A stretch of 64,000 bases of DNA from an uncultured Bacteroidia bacterium (GCA_902791865.1 CADAXK010000001.1:316205-380204), one strand, 5' to 3'. Counted from the first letter of the stretch, positions 9,501-17,863 are shown. Made by a program: numbers and translations. Notes: generated from the sequence alone by a model not told the origin.

Positions 9501-10067
9501 CTTAATGCTGACAATGTTGAATTCTACAAGAAGGTTTCGTGCGAAAATCCTGGTTCATTTTGGGGTAGCACAAACTACTACGACTACCTTGCTTTCTACA
9601 TCGACGGCGATATGAAAGGTCAGTGGGCTGGCACAAGCGACAATTGGAGCTTGCAGACATATTCTGTTACAGCAGGAACCCATACATTAAAATGGTCGTA
9701 TGTAAAAGATAGATCAGACACTGGCGGTAGCGACTGCGCATGGATTGATGATATAAAGTTACCAACACACGCAAACTCAACCGTTAGCATACATACCGAC
9801 ATAGATGTTGCCGAAAACTCAATGGACATCTACCCCAACCCTGCAAACGACAACACTTACATCAACCTTAATCTTACCGACAACAGCGAAGTTTCAATTT
9901 ACATATACAATGCCGTAGGTCAATTAGTAAAGACTATCAACACCAACTTGCAGTCGGGCGAAAACTATGTTGCCGTTGAAACTTCAGCATTGAAGGCTGG
10001 AATGTACATAGTTAAGGCAAACATAGGCAATTCGGTTATAACAAAGAATCTATCTATTGTAAAATAA
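6585..10067 (+). CDS. Arg-gingipain-like C25 cysteine protease with T9SS type A sorting domain
   Basis: This 1160-residue secreted peptidase resembles P. gingivalis gingipain R. Signal peptide: residues 1-20. Propeptide: about 21-229, ending SKTR229-Y230T, an Arg-Tyr junction like the RgpB maturation site. Catalytic domain: 230-590, with GHGDETSW (His452), SVACLNGDF (Cys485, 33 residues on, as in gingipains) and CFAEAWLR. TESD402MTHM aligns with the segment carrying the S1 Asp of RgpB, and SQDW524 with its Trp284, so cleavage after Arg is expected. An Ig-like domain follows (YVNNGTATIDIAGLDAP). After it come features RgpB lacks: two repeats beginning DNEGNNNGAADNGET and DSENGNNNSMIDAGET, then a jelly-roll/adhesin-like module (about 920-1065). 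The final ~80 residues (DIYPNPANDNTYIN to the end) are a type A sorting domain. A terminator follows, and the deiminase gene starts 66 bases downstream. The similarity is read from memory, not from an alignment. Confidence 0.88.
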   Translation: MKKFLLIVAILATAMLVNSQSVVVIDNQKPQNSSVQIIEENNSGITLKLNVNSYSLSEVQTPNGTEVIVGSPDGINYMDKGIPDVPYFATSVRIPAKGKAIAEIVDANYIMVNDISIAPSKGSISRKIDPSTVPYEYGKCYSTDAFVPNINATNSEAFCIRDVRGTTVRFFPFQYNPVQKQLKVFTEITVKVKFTQLPSENEITASYEKIDEFESIYNRLFINYGSKTRYTQVQDGHPGRMLIICKDTYQSAMPDFIAWKREKGIETEMVLMSAIGTTAANVQTYITNYFNNHSDLAYILLVGDGGDVPSNVSTYSSGWSSETKTSDNQYAYLVGNDHYADVFIGRFSGQSVANIENMVRKVINYEKELTTSATWLSNAYGSASNEGGNGSGHNQGHGTESDMTHMGYIQTDLETYGYTVTRVNQGSGYSSDVAGTSTAFNNGVGVACYIGHGDETSWASTSYTNSHVNALTNANKYPFIISVACLNGDFNGKTCFAEAWLRASKNGNPTGALAFLGSTISQDWNPPMTAQDEMVDIIVESLDGNIKRTIGGISFNGYFRMIQDHPANSSEGDGVNTADAWTIFGDPSTMFRSKTPQEMTITHPSVLTVGQNEIEVSSNAEETLIAITKEIDGEVVILGAGYVNNGTATIDIAGLDAPCTVKLTATAYNKVTYQTEIMVIVPEGPYVVNGGYTINDNEGNNNGAADNGETIKLNYTLNNVGVAVANNVNMTIASSSTDITISDDSESFGNIAAEGTSTKENAFTFSVRDGIADQTSIPFSYSITADNSDSRSGNFTMVVNAPKPEIEFVRVDDSENGNNNSMIDAGETVKLIFSISNTGHNQLAAGTAIITCNDTDITIVTGEVETSAIAVNGSQNVIFEISIPENIQTGSTLNFNITETAGMYTASLNTGLAAGLQIEDWESNSFDSYAWENSSARPWTIVSTGAYAGQYCAKSGNIGNNANSDLTITLEVLNADNVEFYKKVSCENPGSFWGSTNYYDYLAFYIDGDMKGQWAGTSDNWSLQTYSVTAGTHTLKWSYVKDRSDTGGSDCAWIDDIKLPTHANSTVSIHTDIDVAENSMDIYPNPANDNTYINLNLTDNSEVSIYIYNAVGQLVKTINTNLQSGENYVAVETSALKAGMYIVKANIGNSVITKNLSIVK

Positions 10068-10084
10068 TAAAAGGCGATATTTGT

Positions 10085-10121
10085 AATGGCATTGTGCGAA
10101 AGTGCGATGCCATTGTTTTTT
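10085..10121 (+). terminator. Terminator or attenuator between the protease and deiminase genes
   Basis: AATGGCAT pairs with ATGCCATT around a 14-base loop, and GTTTTTTT follows. It ends 12 bases before the deiminase ATG, so it probably sets the ratio of the two products. It also overlaps, and so argues against, an in-frame start at 10086. Confidence 0.6.
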
Positions 10122-10133
10122 AAACATAGAAAC

Positions 10134-11864
10134 ATGAAAAAGTCATTCATAACAATTCTATCAATCCTGTTTGCATCGGCAATGTTCGCACAGGAAATTC
10201 CACAGGAACTGCGAGGTAAGTATCATGCTTTGCGCTGGGAAGAACTTTCGGCAAAAAGAAACACTCGCGACCTTATCGTAACCGACCCGCCCGAGAATCC
10301 GCGAAGCATAGCCGAATTTGAACCTAATCAAGGCGTAATTGTGGCTGCTCCGCCAAGTTATTGGGGCAGCGGCGTTAGTTTTGGAGTACCATATTCGCTT
10401 ATAGCCGAACTTTCACAGGAAGATACCGTTTACTTGATATGCGCATCAAGCAGTCAGTCGTCTGTTAGAAATACCTTGCAGAATAATGGCGTTAATATGA
10501 ATCACTTGAAATTTGTAACTCACGAAATCGACTCGTACTGGTGCCGCGACTACAGCCCGTGGTTCATCGAGTATGGCGACAAACAAATTGGAATGATTGA
10601 CTATGTTTACAACCGACCACGTCCTAACGACGATGAGATTACAAATTACTTCGGCACATATTTCGACAAGCCAGTCTTTGGAATGGATGTCGTGCATACC
10701 GGCGGAAACTACATGACCGATGGACTAGGCGTTGCTGCATCGTGTTCTGCATCACTGGATGTCGAAAATTCAGAAGACGGATACACATATACGCCAGCTC
10801 AACTTGACACTATATTCAAGAACTACCTCGGAATTACAAACTATATGCACCTTGATGACCCGCTGGGCGACTACATTGCACATATCGACTGCTGGGGCAA
10901 ATTCATTGATGTCGACAAGGTTATAATCACGAAAGTACCAACATCAAATTCGCAATACGCCGCATACGAGGCAATGGCCGACTACTGGGCAAACCAGACA
11001 AGTTCGTACGGCAACAAGTACAAGGTTTACAGAACTTACAGTCCTAATAGACAACCTTATTCCAACTCTTTAATACTTAACCGAAAAGTTTACCTTGCTT
11101 TCCCGAATAGCGATGCGACAAACAATGCCAACGCAAAGGCTGTTTACGAAGAGGCAATGCCTGGCTACGAAGTAATAGGCTTCAATCCTATAAGCAGCGC
11201 ACCATGGGAAGGAACAGATGCATTGCACTGCCGTACGCACGAAGTGCCTCGTTTCGACATGCTTCGCATTGCCCACTACCCTATCCTCGACACCGTTGAA
11301 TATGCAGAAACTTACACAATCACCGCAAACATCTACACCATCGGCAATGGAGGATCAATCACCAGTGCAAAAGTTTTCTTCAAGATTGACGATGGCGAAT
11401 ACATTTCGGAAGAAATGACACTTGTTTCAGAAGATGAATATTCGTTCACTTTTGATGGTTTACAACGTGGGCAGAAAGTTTCATACTACATAAAGGCAGA
11501 AACCGAAAACGGACAAGTGCAGACTCATCCATACATAGGAGAACCCGACCCGCATGTTTTCGTAGTTGAACCAGAAGACAATCCAACAACAATTGAAAAC
11601 ATTGAAACAGGCAACGGATACATTAAGTGCTTCCCAAACCCAGCCACTGAAGTTCTTTTCTTCATTTCAAACAATGTCGATGAAGGAAGCTACAATGTGG
11701 AGATAATCAACCAGCAAGGCGCAGTTGTCAAATCGCTCGCAACTGATGCCTCATCGAGATGGGAAGGTGCTTGCATAGACATTTCAGACATGGCTAATGG
11801 ACTATACTTTGTACGAATGTATAACAACACTAAGTCATACACATGTAAATTCATGAAACAATAA
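10134..11864 (+). CDS. PPAD-like peptidyl-arginine deiminase with T9SS type A sorting domain
   Basis: The ATG at 10134 begins a clean signal peptide (MKKSFITILSILFASAMFAQ), so the in-frame ATG 48 bases earlier is rejected. The 576-residue protein is a guanidino-group deiminase. Residues recalled for P. gingivalis PPAD all have counterparts. Trp127, Asp130, Arg152 and Arg154 map to Trp136, Asp139, Arg161 and Arg163. Tyr233, His236, Asp238 and Asn297 map to Tyr247, His250, Asp252 and Asn311. Catalytic Cys351 maps to Cys366 (DALHCRTHEV). The two Arg residues bind the C-terminal carboxylate in PPAD, so the expected reaction is C-terminal peptidyl-Arg to citrulline plus ammonia. Agmatine deiminase, the related cytosolic enzyme, would lack the signal, the Ig-like domain (about 385-475) and the sorting domain (CFPNPATEVL to the end). 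The upstream neighbour is an Arg-gingipain-like protease. Confidence 0.88.
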   Translation: MKKSFITILSILFASAMFAQEIPQELRGKYHALRWEELSAKRNTRDLIVTDPPENPRSIAEFEPNQGVIVAAPPSYWGSGVSFGVPYSLIAELSQEDTVYLICASSSQSSVRNTLQNNGVNMNHLKFVTHEIDSYWCRDYSPWFIEYGDKQIGMIDYVYNRPRPNDDEITNYFGTYFDKPVFGMDVVHTGGNYMTDGLGVAASCSASLDVENSEDGYTYTPAQLDTIFKNYLGITNYMHLDDPLGDYIAHIDCWGKFIDVDKVIITKVPTSNSQYAAYEAMADYWANQTSSYGNKYKVYRTYSPNRQPYSNSLILNRKVYLAFPNSDATNNANAKAVYEEAMPGYEVIGFNPISSAPWEGTDALHCRTHEVPRFDMLRIAHYPILDTVEYAETYTITANIYTIGNGGSITSAKVFFKIDDGEYISEEMTLVSEDEYSFTFDGLQRGQKVSYYIKAETENGQVQTHPYIGEPDPHVFVVEPEDNPTTIENIETGNGYIKCFPNPATEVLFFISNNVDEGSYNVEIINQQGAVVKSLATDASSRWEGACIDISDMANGLYFVRMYNNTKSYTCKFMKQ

Positions 11865-11876
11865 AAGAATAAAAAA

Positions 11877-12515
11877 ATGGCAGACAATTATTTGGAAAAC
11901 AGATACGAGGAAGTTTTCGGACAAGGAAACACTAAGTCGCACCCGAAACACATAAATTCAATCGATTCGCTCATTGCGAAGAACCGCAGCTATCGTGGCT
12001 ACAAGAAGGACTATATCGTACGCCCCGAAATGATGGAACGCATTGTGGCTGTGAACACAAAAATTCCGTCGGGACGCAACCAGCAGGTGCTGAGGTTCAA
12101 GATTGTAACCAAGGAAACTGGTGCCGAGAAAGTTCTGAAAAACATACATCTCGGCGGTGCTTTGCCCGAACTCCATCTGCCGTTCGAAGGTACAGAGCCC
12201 GAAGCATTTGTAATTATCTGCTCTACCGCTGCCGAAAACAAAATTGTTGACATCGACCTTGGCATTTCAATGCAGTCGATGCTGCTGAAAGCAGTGGAAA
12301 TGGGACTCAACGGCATCATCATCTGCGCTTTCAACAAGGAAGAAATCAAGCGTGAATTTTCGTTGCCATACGAACCTCTGGCAATCGTTGCAATCGGCAA
12401 GGGCGACGAAAAGATTGAAATGGTTCCGATTTCCGAATCCGACAGCCACGCCTACTACCGCAAGGACGGAATACATTATGTTCCAAAGGTTAAGTACGAA
12501 GACCTTGTAATATAA
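11877..12515 (+). CDS. Nitroreductase-family flavoprotein
   Basis: This 212-residue cytoplasmic protein has the FMN-binding nitroreductase fold. The N-terminal part reads IAKNRSYRGYKKDY and then KIPSGRNQQVLRFKIV, matching the R-S-x-R and S-x-x-N-x-Q phosphate/FMN segments. The C-terminal part carries the AVEMGLNGIIICAF helix-strand and PLAIVAIGKG. Members reduce quinones, nitro compounds or flavins with NAD(P)H. The substrate cannot be predicted. It begins 12 bases after the deiminase stop, and the UDG-fold gene follows 9 bases later, so read-through transcription from the secreted pair is possible. Confidence 0.75.
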   Translation: MADNYLENRYEEVFGQGNTKSHPKHINSIDSLIAKNRSYRGYKKDYIVRPEMMERIVAVNTKIPSGRNQQVLRFKIVTKETGAEKVLKNIHLGGALPELHLPFEGTEPEAFVIICSTAAENKIVDIDLGISMQSMLLKAVEMGLNGIIICAFNKEEIKREFSLPYEPLAIVAIGKGDEKIEMVPISESDSHAYYRKDGIHYVPKVKYEDLVI

Positions 12516-12524
12516 GGCATTCAC

Positions 12525-13115
12525 ATGTCAGCCACCGAACAAGAATACATTCCAATAGAAGCGCATCCACTCCAACCATTTCTTCCCGATGGTGCAGAAA
12601 TTCTTATGCTCGGCAGTTTTCCGCCCAAGCGCGAACGCTGGTCGATGAACTTCTACTACCCTAACATACAGAACGATATGTGGCGAATCATGGGACTTAT
12701 CTTCTTCAACGACAAGGACTACTTTGTGGAAGCCAACGGAAAGAAGTTCAGGTTCTGCTACGACAAGGTTGTAAAATTTTGCACCGATAAGCACATTGCA
12801 ATCTTCGATGCCGCCAGTTCGGTGCGCCGTCTGATGGACAACGCCTCGGATGCCCACTTGGAAATAGTTGAGCAGACAGATATTCCAGCACTTCTACGCA
12901 AGATTTCACAATGCCGCACAGTGGTTTCCACTGGAGGAAAATCTGCCGAAACCATTGCAGAACAACTTGATTGCAAAGTGCCAGCAGTCGGCGGATATGC
13001 CACTTTTAACCTTGATGGAAAGGAATACAGATTCTATCGTATGCCGTCAAGTTCGCGGGCATTTCCAATGAAACTGGAAAAGAAAGCAGAAGCGTATAGG
13101 AGAATTTTTTGGTAA
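12525..13115 (+). CDS. Uracil-DNA-glycosylase-fold DNA glycosylase
   Basis: The 196-residue product shows the UDG-superfamily layout. An early strand and active-site loop read ILMLGSFPPKRERWSMNFYYPNIQNDMWRIMG, given here only as its start LMLGSFPP and the later NFYYPNIQN. A central STGGKSA strand follows, then a late MPSSSRAFPMKLEKK loop in the place of the H-P-S minor-groove loop. Members remove uracil, hypoxanthine or mismatched bases. Specificity cannot be assigned. It follows the nitroreductase gene by nine bases and ends in a repeat-rich spacer. Confidence 0.7.
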   Translation: MSATEQEYIPIEAHPLQPFLPDGAEILMLGSFPPKRERWSMNFYYPNIQNDMWRIMGLIFFNDKDYFVEANGKKFRFCYDKVVKFCTDKHIAIFDAASSVRRLMDNASDAHLEIVEQTDIPALLRKISQCRTVVSTGGKSAETIAEQLDCKVPAVGGYATFNLDGKEYRFYRMPSSSRAFPMKLEKKAEAYRRIFW

Positions 13116-13141
13116 GGTTTGTATCCAACAACATAAAAGCT

Positions 13142-13376
13142 AGAAACGCCGAAGGCATTGTAAAGACGTGCCATGGCGCGTCTCAACAGAAACGGCGAAG
13201 CCATTGAACAGCGAATCCCTCAACGAAGTTAACCTTTAGCTCGGCGTAAGCCAAACCTAGAAACGTGCGCAGCACATAGAAACGGCGTAGCCATAGAAAT
13301 CTAGAAACAAAAAAACGGAATCAGATCCTGAAACAAGTTCAGGATGACATTCCGTTTTTTTAGAAACGGCGAAGCC
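13142..13376. repeat. Cluster of short intergenic repeats and a palindrome
   Basis: Four copies of AGAAACGGCGAAGCC or near variants start at 13142, 13188, 13278 and 13362, with further CTAGAAAC/TAGAAAC units between them. A 20-base palindrome with one G-T pair (AGACGTGCCATGGCGCGTCT) lies at 13164-13183. No ORF of interest is present. Confidence 0.8.
13309..13361. terminator. Bidirectional terminator between the UDG-fold gene and polA
   Basis: AAAAAAACGGAAT pairs with ATTCCGTTTTTTT, enclosing a second stem TCCTGAA/TTCAGGA. Runs of A and T flank both sides, which suits the two convergent genes. Confidence 0.75.
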
Positions 13377-13408
13377 AATCGTAAATCGTAAATCAAAAAT
13401 CGTAAATT
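13377..13408. repeat. ATCGTAAAT direct-repeat tract
   Basis: Three closely spaced ATCGTAAAT units lie just downstream of polA. The same word recurs upstream of the DUF486 gene and upstream of thiH. Confidence 0.6.
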
Positions 13409-13409
13409 C

Positions 13410-16214
13410 CTAGTGTGCTTCCAGCCAATTCTTTCCAAACCTTGCATCAACAATCAACGGAACGCTCAACTTCACGCAGTTCTGCATTTCGTCAACAACA
13501 ATCTGCTTCACTATTTCCATTTCCGAAACCGGCACATTGAAATTCAATTCGTCGTGAACCTGCAAAATCATACGCGCCTTGAGGTTGTTTTCGTTGAAAC
13601 GGCGGAAAATGTTAATCATGGCAATCTTCACGATGTCGGCGGCAGAACCCTGAATTGGCGCGTTCACGGCATTGCGCTCGGCAAATCCGCGGACAATTGC
13701 GTTACGACTGTTGATGTCGGGCAGATAGCGGCGGCGACCAAACATAGTTTCTACATATTCCTTTTCGCGTGCATCGGCAATACTGCGCTCAATATATTCC
13801 TTTACGCCGCTGAAAGTTTCAAAATAACTGTCAATCAGAGCTTTGCCTTCTTTCGGCGAAATATTCAGGCGCTGACCCAAGCCAAATGCCGAGATACCAT
13901 ATATAATTCCGAAGTTGGCTGTCTTTGCCTTCGAACGCATTTCGCGGGTAACTTCGCTTTCATCAACCTTGAAAATCTTAGACGCCGTAGCTGTATGAAT
14001 GTCAAGGCTATATTTGTTGAAAGCATCGAGCATAGCATGGTCCTGACTAAGGTGCGCCATCACGCGGAGTTCAATCTGCGAATAGTCGGCAGAGAAAAAT
14101 ATATGCTCGTCGTCGGAAGCAACAAAGGCACTGCGGATGACCTTACCGCGCTCGTCGCGAATAGGAATGTTCTGCAAGTTAGGATTTGCAGAACTCAGTC
14201 GTCCCGTAGCCGTAATCGCCTGATTGAAACTTGTGTGCAGCATTCCTGTCGTGGAATTTACAAGTGTCGGCAGAACATCAACGTATGTGCTAATCAACTT
14301 GTTGACCGAACGCCATTCCAAAATTTCGTTTACTATCGGGTGCTTGTCAATAAGTTTCATAAGTTCCTCCTCGCTCGTGCTGTACTGCTTGGTCTTGGTC
14401 ATCTTTGGCTTCGGATCAACCTTGAGCTTCTCGAACAAAATCACACCCAACTGCTTCGGCGACGAGATATTGAACTTTTCGCCAGCATGCTCATAGATAC
14501 TTTCCTCTATTCCAACAAGTTCCTTCTGCAATTCGGCAGAATATTCCTTCATTCTCGCCGAATCGATTCTTACGCCAGTCCTTTCCATCGACATCAAAAC
14601 CTTAATAAGCGGAATTTCAATATCGTAGAGAAGTTTTTCTATTCCCTGCTCCTTGATTTTCGATAACAGAATATCCTTCAGCTGGAAAGTTATGTCGGCA
14701 TCCTCGCAGGAATAGTTGCTTACGATACGAGGCTCTACGCTTCGCATCGTACGCTGGTTCTTGCCTTTTTCTCCAATGAGTTCCTCGATTGGAATCATCC
14801 TGTAACCCAGATACTTGTTAGCAAGGAAATCAAGGTTATGCTTTTCCTCCGGCTCAAGAATATAGTGGGCCAACATGGTATCAAAAAGCTTGTTTTCTAC
14901 CTCGACACCATAATTTTCAAGGATTTCCAAGTCGTATTTAAGGTTCTGTCCAACCATTGTCTTCGACTTGTCGGAGAAAATTGGTGCAAAAAACTTCAGA
15001 ATCGACAAGACTGCATTTCTGTCGGCAGGGCAAGCTACATAATACGCCACGCCCTTTTCCAACGCAAAAGCCATTCCGACAAGTTCGGCAGTAAGGGCAT
15101 CGGTGCCAGTGGTTTCGGTATCGAAGCAATATTCGTCAAGGGCGGCAAGTTTTTCGGCAAGCTGCTTAGCCTCGAAAGGAGTCTCAACAAGCGTATATGA
15201 TACATTTTTGTCAGAAAAACTCTTTTCAAGAACGGGTTGTTGCGGCGCAAATTCCTGCACTGGCTGACTGAACAAGTCGAGCTGCAACTGCGGCTGAGCA
15301 ACTTTCTCAGTCTTATTTTCGGGGGCAGGCTCGGCAAAGGCTTTGCTTCCTATAATCCTCTGCTTCAGCGTGAAGAATTCCAAATCGTTGAAAACGCTTG
15401 CCAATGCATCAAAATCGGGTGTTTCCAATTTCATTTCGTCAAGCGTAACATCCACAGGCACATCGGTCTTTATGGTTGCAAGCTTGTACGACATACGCAA
15501 CTGCTCGATGTTGTTCTCAAACGACTCCTTTTGCTTGCCTTTTAGCTGCGAAATATTCTTGATAATATTTTCAATGTCACCATATTTTGCAATAAGGTTG
15601 GCAGCAGTTTTCTGACCGACTCCCGGCACACCCGGAATATTGTCAATGCTATCGCCCCACAACGCAAGTATGTCAATTACTTTTCTCGGATTATCGATGC
15701 CAAACTTCTCGTTTACCTCTTTTACGCCAAGCACTTCGGGCACATTTCCTGAATGAGGCGGCTTGTACATGAAGATATTTTCATCGACGAGCTGACCGTA
15801 GTCCTTGTCTGGGGTCATCATATATACCTGATTCTCAGCATTTGCGAACTTCTTTGCAAGTGTACCAATGACGTCATCAGCCTCGTATCCAGCAATCTGG
15901 ATTATCGGAATGCGGTAAGCCTCAAGAATCTGCTTGATATACGGTACAGCGACCTTAATGTCCTCGGGCGTAGCCTCGCGGTTTGCCTTGTATTCGGGAA
16001 ACATATCGTGGCGGAAATTCGGTCCCGACGGATCGAAAGCCACGGCAATGTGGGTGGGTTGCTCGCGTTTAAGCACATCTTCCAATGTATTCACAAAGCC
16101 GAACACTGCCGAAGTGTTTATTTTCTTGGAATTAATGCGTGGATTCTTGATAAAAGCGTAATAAGCCCTGAATATCAAAGCGTAGGCATCGAGAAAAAAT
16201 ATCTTGTTTGACAT
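13410..16214 (-). CDS. polA: DNA polymerase I
   Basis: PolA fills gaps and removes RNA primers during replication and repair. All three domains are present in the 934 residues. The 5' nuclease (about 1-290) has FFLDAYALIFRAYYAF and the acidic YEADDVIGTLA. The 3'-5' exonuclease (about 350-530) keeps its catalytic residues in DTETTGTD, GQNLKYDLEIL and YSCEDAD, so proofreading looks intact. The polymerase domain has DYSQIELRVMAHLS near residue 708 and QVHDELNF near 886. The length is normal for the family. A CAAAGTTA (TAACTTTG on the coding strand) at 16241-16248 gives a -7 element. Confidence 0.97.
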   Translation of the reverse strand: MSNKIFFLDAYALIFRAYYAFIKNPRINSKKINTSAVFGFVNTLEDVLKREQPTHIAVAFDPSGPNFRHDMFPEYKANREATPEDIKVAVPYIKQILEAYRIPIIQIAGYEADDVIGTLAKKFANAENQVYMMTPDKDYGQLVDENIFMYKPPHSGNVPEVLGVKEVNEKFGIDNPRKVIDILALWGDSIDNIPGVPGVGQKTAANLIAKYGDIENIIKNISQLKGKQKESFENNIEQLRMSYKLATIKTDVPVDVTLDEMKLETPDFDALASVFNDLEFFTLKQRIIGSKAFAEPAPENKTEKVAQPQLQLDLFSQPVQEFAPQQPVLEKSFSDKNVSYTLVETPFEAKQLAEKLAALDEYCFDTETTGTDALTAELVGMAFALEKGVAYYVACPADRNAVLSILKFFAPIFSDKSKTMVGQNLKYDLEILENYGVEVENKLFDTMLAHYILEPEEKHNLDFLANKYLGYRMIPIEELIGEKGKNQRTMRSVEPRIVSNYSCEDADITFQLKDILLSKIKEQGIEKLLYDIEIPLIKVLMSMERTGVRIDSARMKEYSAELQKELVGIEESIYEHAGEKFNISSPKQLGVILFEKLKVDPKPKMTKTKQYSTSEEELMKLIDKHPIVNEILEWRSVNKLISTYVDVLPTLVNSTTGMLHTSFNQAITATGRLSSANPNLQNIPIRDERGKVIRSAFVASDDEHIFFSADYSQIELRVMAHLSQDHAMLDAFNKYSLDIHTATASKIFKVDESEVTREMRSKAKTANFGIIYGISAFGLGQRLNISPKEGKALIDSYFETFSGVKEYIERSIADAREKEYVETMFGRRRYLPDINSRNAIVRGFAERNAVNAPIQGSAADIVKIAMINIFRRFNENNLKARMILQVHDELNFNVPVSEMEIVKQIVVDEMQNCVKLSVPLIVDARFGKNWLEAH

Positions 16215-16240
16215 TAGCGTAAAATTATCGTTTCAGACTA

Positions 16241-16248
16241 CAAAGTTA
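16241..16248 (-). promoter_or_regulatory. -7 promoter element upstream of polA
   Basis: On the minus strand this reads TAACTTTG, matching TAnnTTTG, 26 bases before the polA start. No well-placed -33 TTTG is seen. Confidence 0.45.
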
Positions 16249-16260
16249 AACAAATTCCAC

Positions 16261-16289
16261 AAAAAAAGGCCACCGATGGTAGCCTTTAT
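16261..16289 (-). terminator. Terminator downstream of the glutamine synthetase gene
   Basis: The stem AAAGGC-ACC/GGT-GCCTTT with one mismatch is followed on the minus strand by a run of seven T. It lies between the glutamine synthetase stop and the polA promoter. Confidence 0.7.
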
Positions 16290-16307
16290 ATGATTTTTAT
16301 TTTTAAT

Positions 16308-16339
16308 CTGTAGCGACGCAATGCATTGCGTCGCTACAG
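16308..16339. repeat. Perfect 32-base palindrome (REP-like)
   Basis: CTGTAGCGACGCAA-TGCA-TTGCGTCGCTACAG is its own reverse complement over all 32 bases. It lies just downstream of the glutamine synthetase gene. Related GACGC/GGCGC palindromes occur elsewhere in the window. Confidence 0.85.
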
Positions 16340-16351
16340 ATAATATCAAAT

Positions 16352-17863
16352 CTACATGCAATGTATGTATTTCTCAACCAATTCGCGGATTTCTTCGGTC
16401 TTACCATAGAGCTTTTCGCTCAAACCCTTGTCGTTGTACGATTTCAAGCCCTTGATAACCGCATCGATAAGTCCTGGTTGGAAAATCTTGTCTTTTTCGA
16501 AGAACTTGCGCTTTGCATCAAGTGCATCGGCAGAATCCCAGCAGCAATCCGGAAGAGCTTTCAGATTAGCCAACTTGTCCTTGAACTCCTCGCTGAAAAT
16601 GTTTACATTTACGTACAAGTCCTTAGCCATCTTGAGCGAACCGCGCATTGTAAGTCCGTGCTGTGCAGCAACAATCAGAGCTGCCATATACAAGTACAAG
16701 TCAGCCGAACCATCACCGCTACGGATTTCAACGGTCTGCTTGCTGTCGTAATCAGCAGCCTTGCTCTTTTCCTGCGGATTTGCATCGCGGAACATATTGA
16801 TGTCGCCAGTCCAACCCAGAGGAACGCGCACTAAAACGCTTCTGTTGCGGTCGCCCCAGCAAATGTTGGTAGGAGCTTCCTGATGAGGAACAAGACGCAG
16901 ATAAGATGTCGGGATTGTATTTCCGAAAGCGGTAAGAGCATCGGCAAGGTCGAGGATACCGGCAATCATCTTGCGTGCATCGTCGCTGAGAACGCCATTG
17001 TCAACCATCATGTTCTTGCCGTCCTTCGAAAGCATCATGTGGATGTGCAGACCACTTCCAGCCTTTCCGACAGTAATCTTCGGAGCAAAACTCAAGTGTA
17101 CGCCATAGTCGCTGCAGAGTTTGCGGAGAATCCACTTTGCGATAATCAACTGTTCTACAGCTGATTCGGACTCGCAAGGAAGGAATTCTATTTCCTGTTG
17201 CTCGTAGTAGAAATCGCCATCGGTGAAGTTGCCAACCTCCGAATGTCCGTACTTAATCTTACCGCCACACTGCGCAATAAGGTGCATGGCTTCCTTGCGG
17301 ATGAACTCGTAGTTTGCAAACGGAGCCGACTCGTGGTAACCGCGCTGGTCAACAGCCGGGAACATAGCGTTTTCGCTCTTGTCGGCAATGATGTAGTATT
17401 CGAGTTCGCCCAAAGCCTTGAAAGTGTAGCCAGTTGTGTCTTTCAACTTCTGGTGAGCCTTCTTCAAGATGTTTTCAGGCGATGATGCCAGCGGCTTGCC
17501 GTTGTTGTCGTAGTACGAGCAAAGGATGTCGATGCTCGGAATTTCCTCGAAAGGATTTACGAAAGCAGTACGGTACTTTGGAATTACATACAAGTCGCTC
17601 GAACCTGCACCGATAAAGGTAAACAGGCTGGAACCGTCAACGCGCTCGCCAGTGGTAAGAATCTGGTCGAGGTATTCGGCGCTGTTGATGACGAAATTCA
17701 AGGTCTTGAGCCTGCCGTCGCCACCAACATAGCGGAAGTTGAGCATCTCGATGTTGTTTTCTACAATATATTTAATGATGTCAGCCTTTGTGAACTCCTC
17801 ACAAGGCTTCTGCAAATACCTTTCAAGAAGGTTAGGACTTAAATCAAAATTCTTCTTTTCCAT
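16352..17863 (-). CDS. glnA: Glutamine synthetase (type I-like)
   Basis: The enzyme makes glutamine from glutamate, ammonia and ATP. The 503-residue protein has the N-terminal beta-grasp region (IEMLNFRYVGGDGRLKTL) and the catalytic domain. Within it are GELEYYII, the ammonia/glutamate site GSGLHIHMMLSKDG, the ATP-site segment NRSVLVRVP and the late VEIRSGDGSADLYLYMAAL. I see no adenylylation-loop Tyr motif of enteric GSI. The protein is somewhat longer than enteric GlnA and much shorter than the GSIII common in Bacteroides, so it may be a second glutamine synthetase or a gamma-glutamyl ligase paralog. It is a single-gene unit with its own terminator. Confidence 0.85.
   Translation of the reverse strand: MEKKNFDLSPNLLERYLQKPCEEFTKADIIKYIVENNIEMLNFRYVGGDGRLKTLNFVINSAEYLDQILTTGERVDGSSLFTFIGAGSSDLYVIPKYRTAFVNPFEEIPSIDILCSYYDNNGKPLASSPENILKKAHQKLKDTTGYTFKALGELEYYIIADKSENAMFPAVDQRGYHESAPFANYEFIRKEAMHLIAQCGGKIKYGHSEVGNFTDGDFYYEQQEIEFLPCESESAVEQLIIAKWILRKLCSDYGVHLSFAPKITVGKAGSGLHIHMMLSKDGKNMMVDNGVLSDDARKMIAGILDLADALTAFGNTIPTSYLRLVPHQEAPTNICWGDRNRSVLVRVPLGWTGDINMFRDANPQEKSKAADYDSKQTVEIRSGDGSADLYLYMAALIVAAQHGLTMRGSLKMAKDLYVNVNIFSEEFKDKLANLKALPDCCWDSADALDAKRKFFEKDKIFQPGLIDAVIKGLKSYNDKGLSEKLYGKTEEIRELVEKYIHCM

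Noticed and set aside
10086..10133. Upstream in-frame ATG extending the deiminase by 16 residues
   Set aside because: It lies inside the terminator hairpin and would put a polar stretch before a clean signal peptide.
13413..14666. Long plus-strand ORF of 417 codons
   Set aside because: It is antisense to polA, whose frame and motifs are unambiguous. The antisense product shows no family features.
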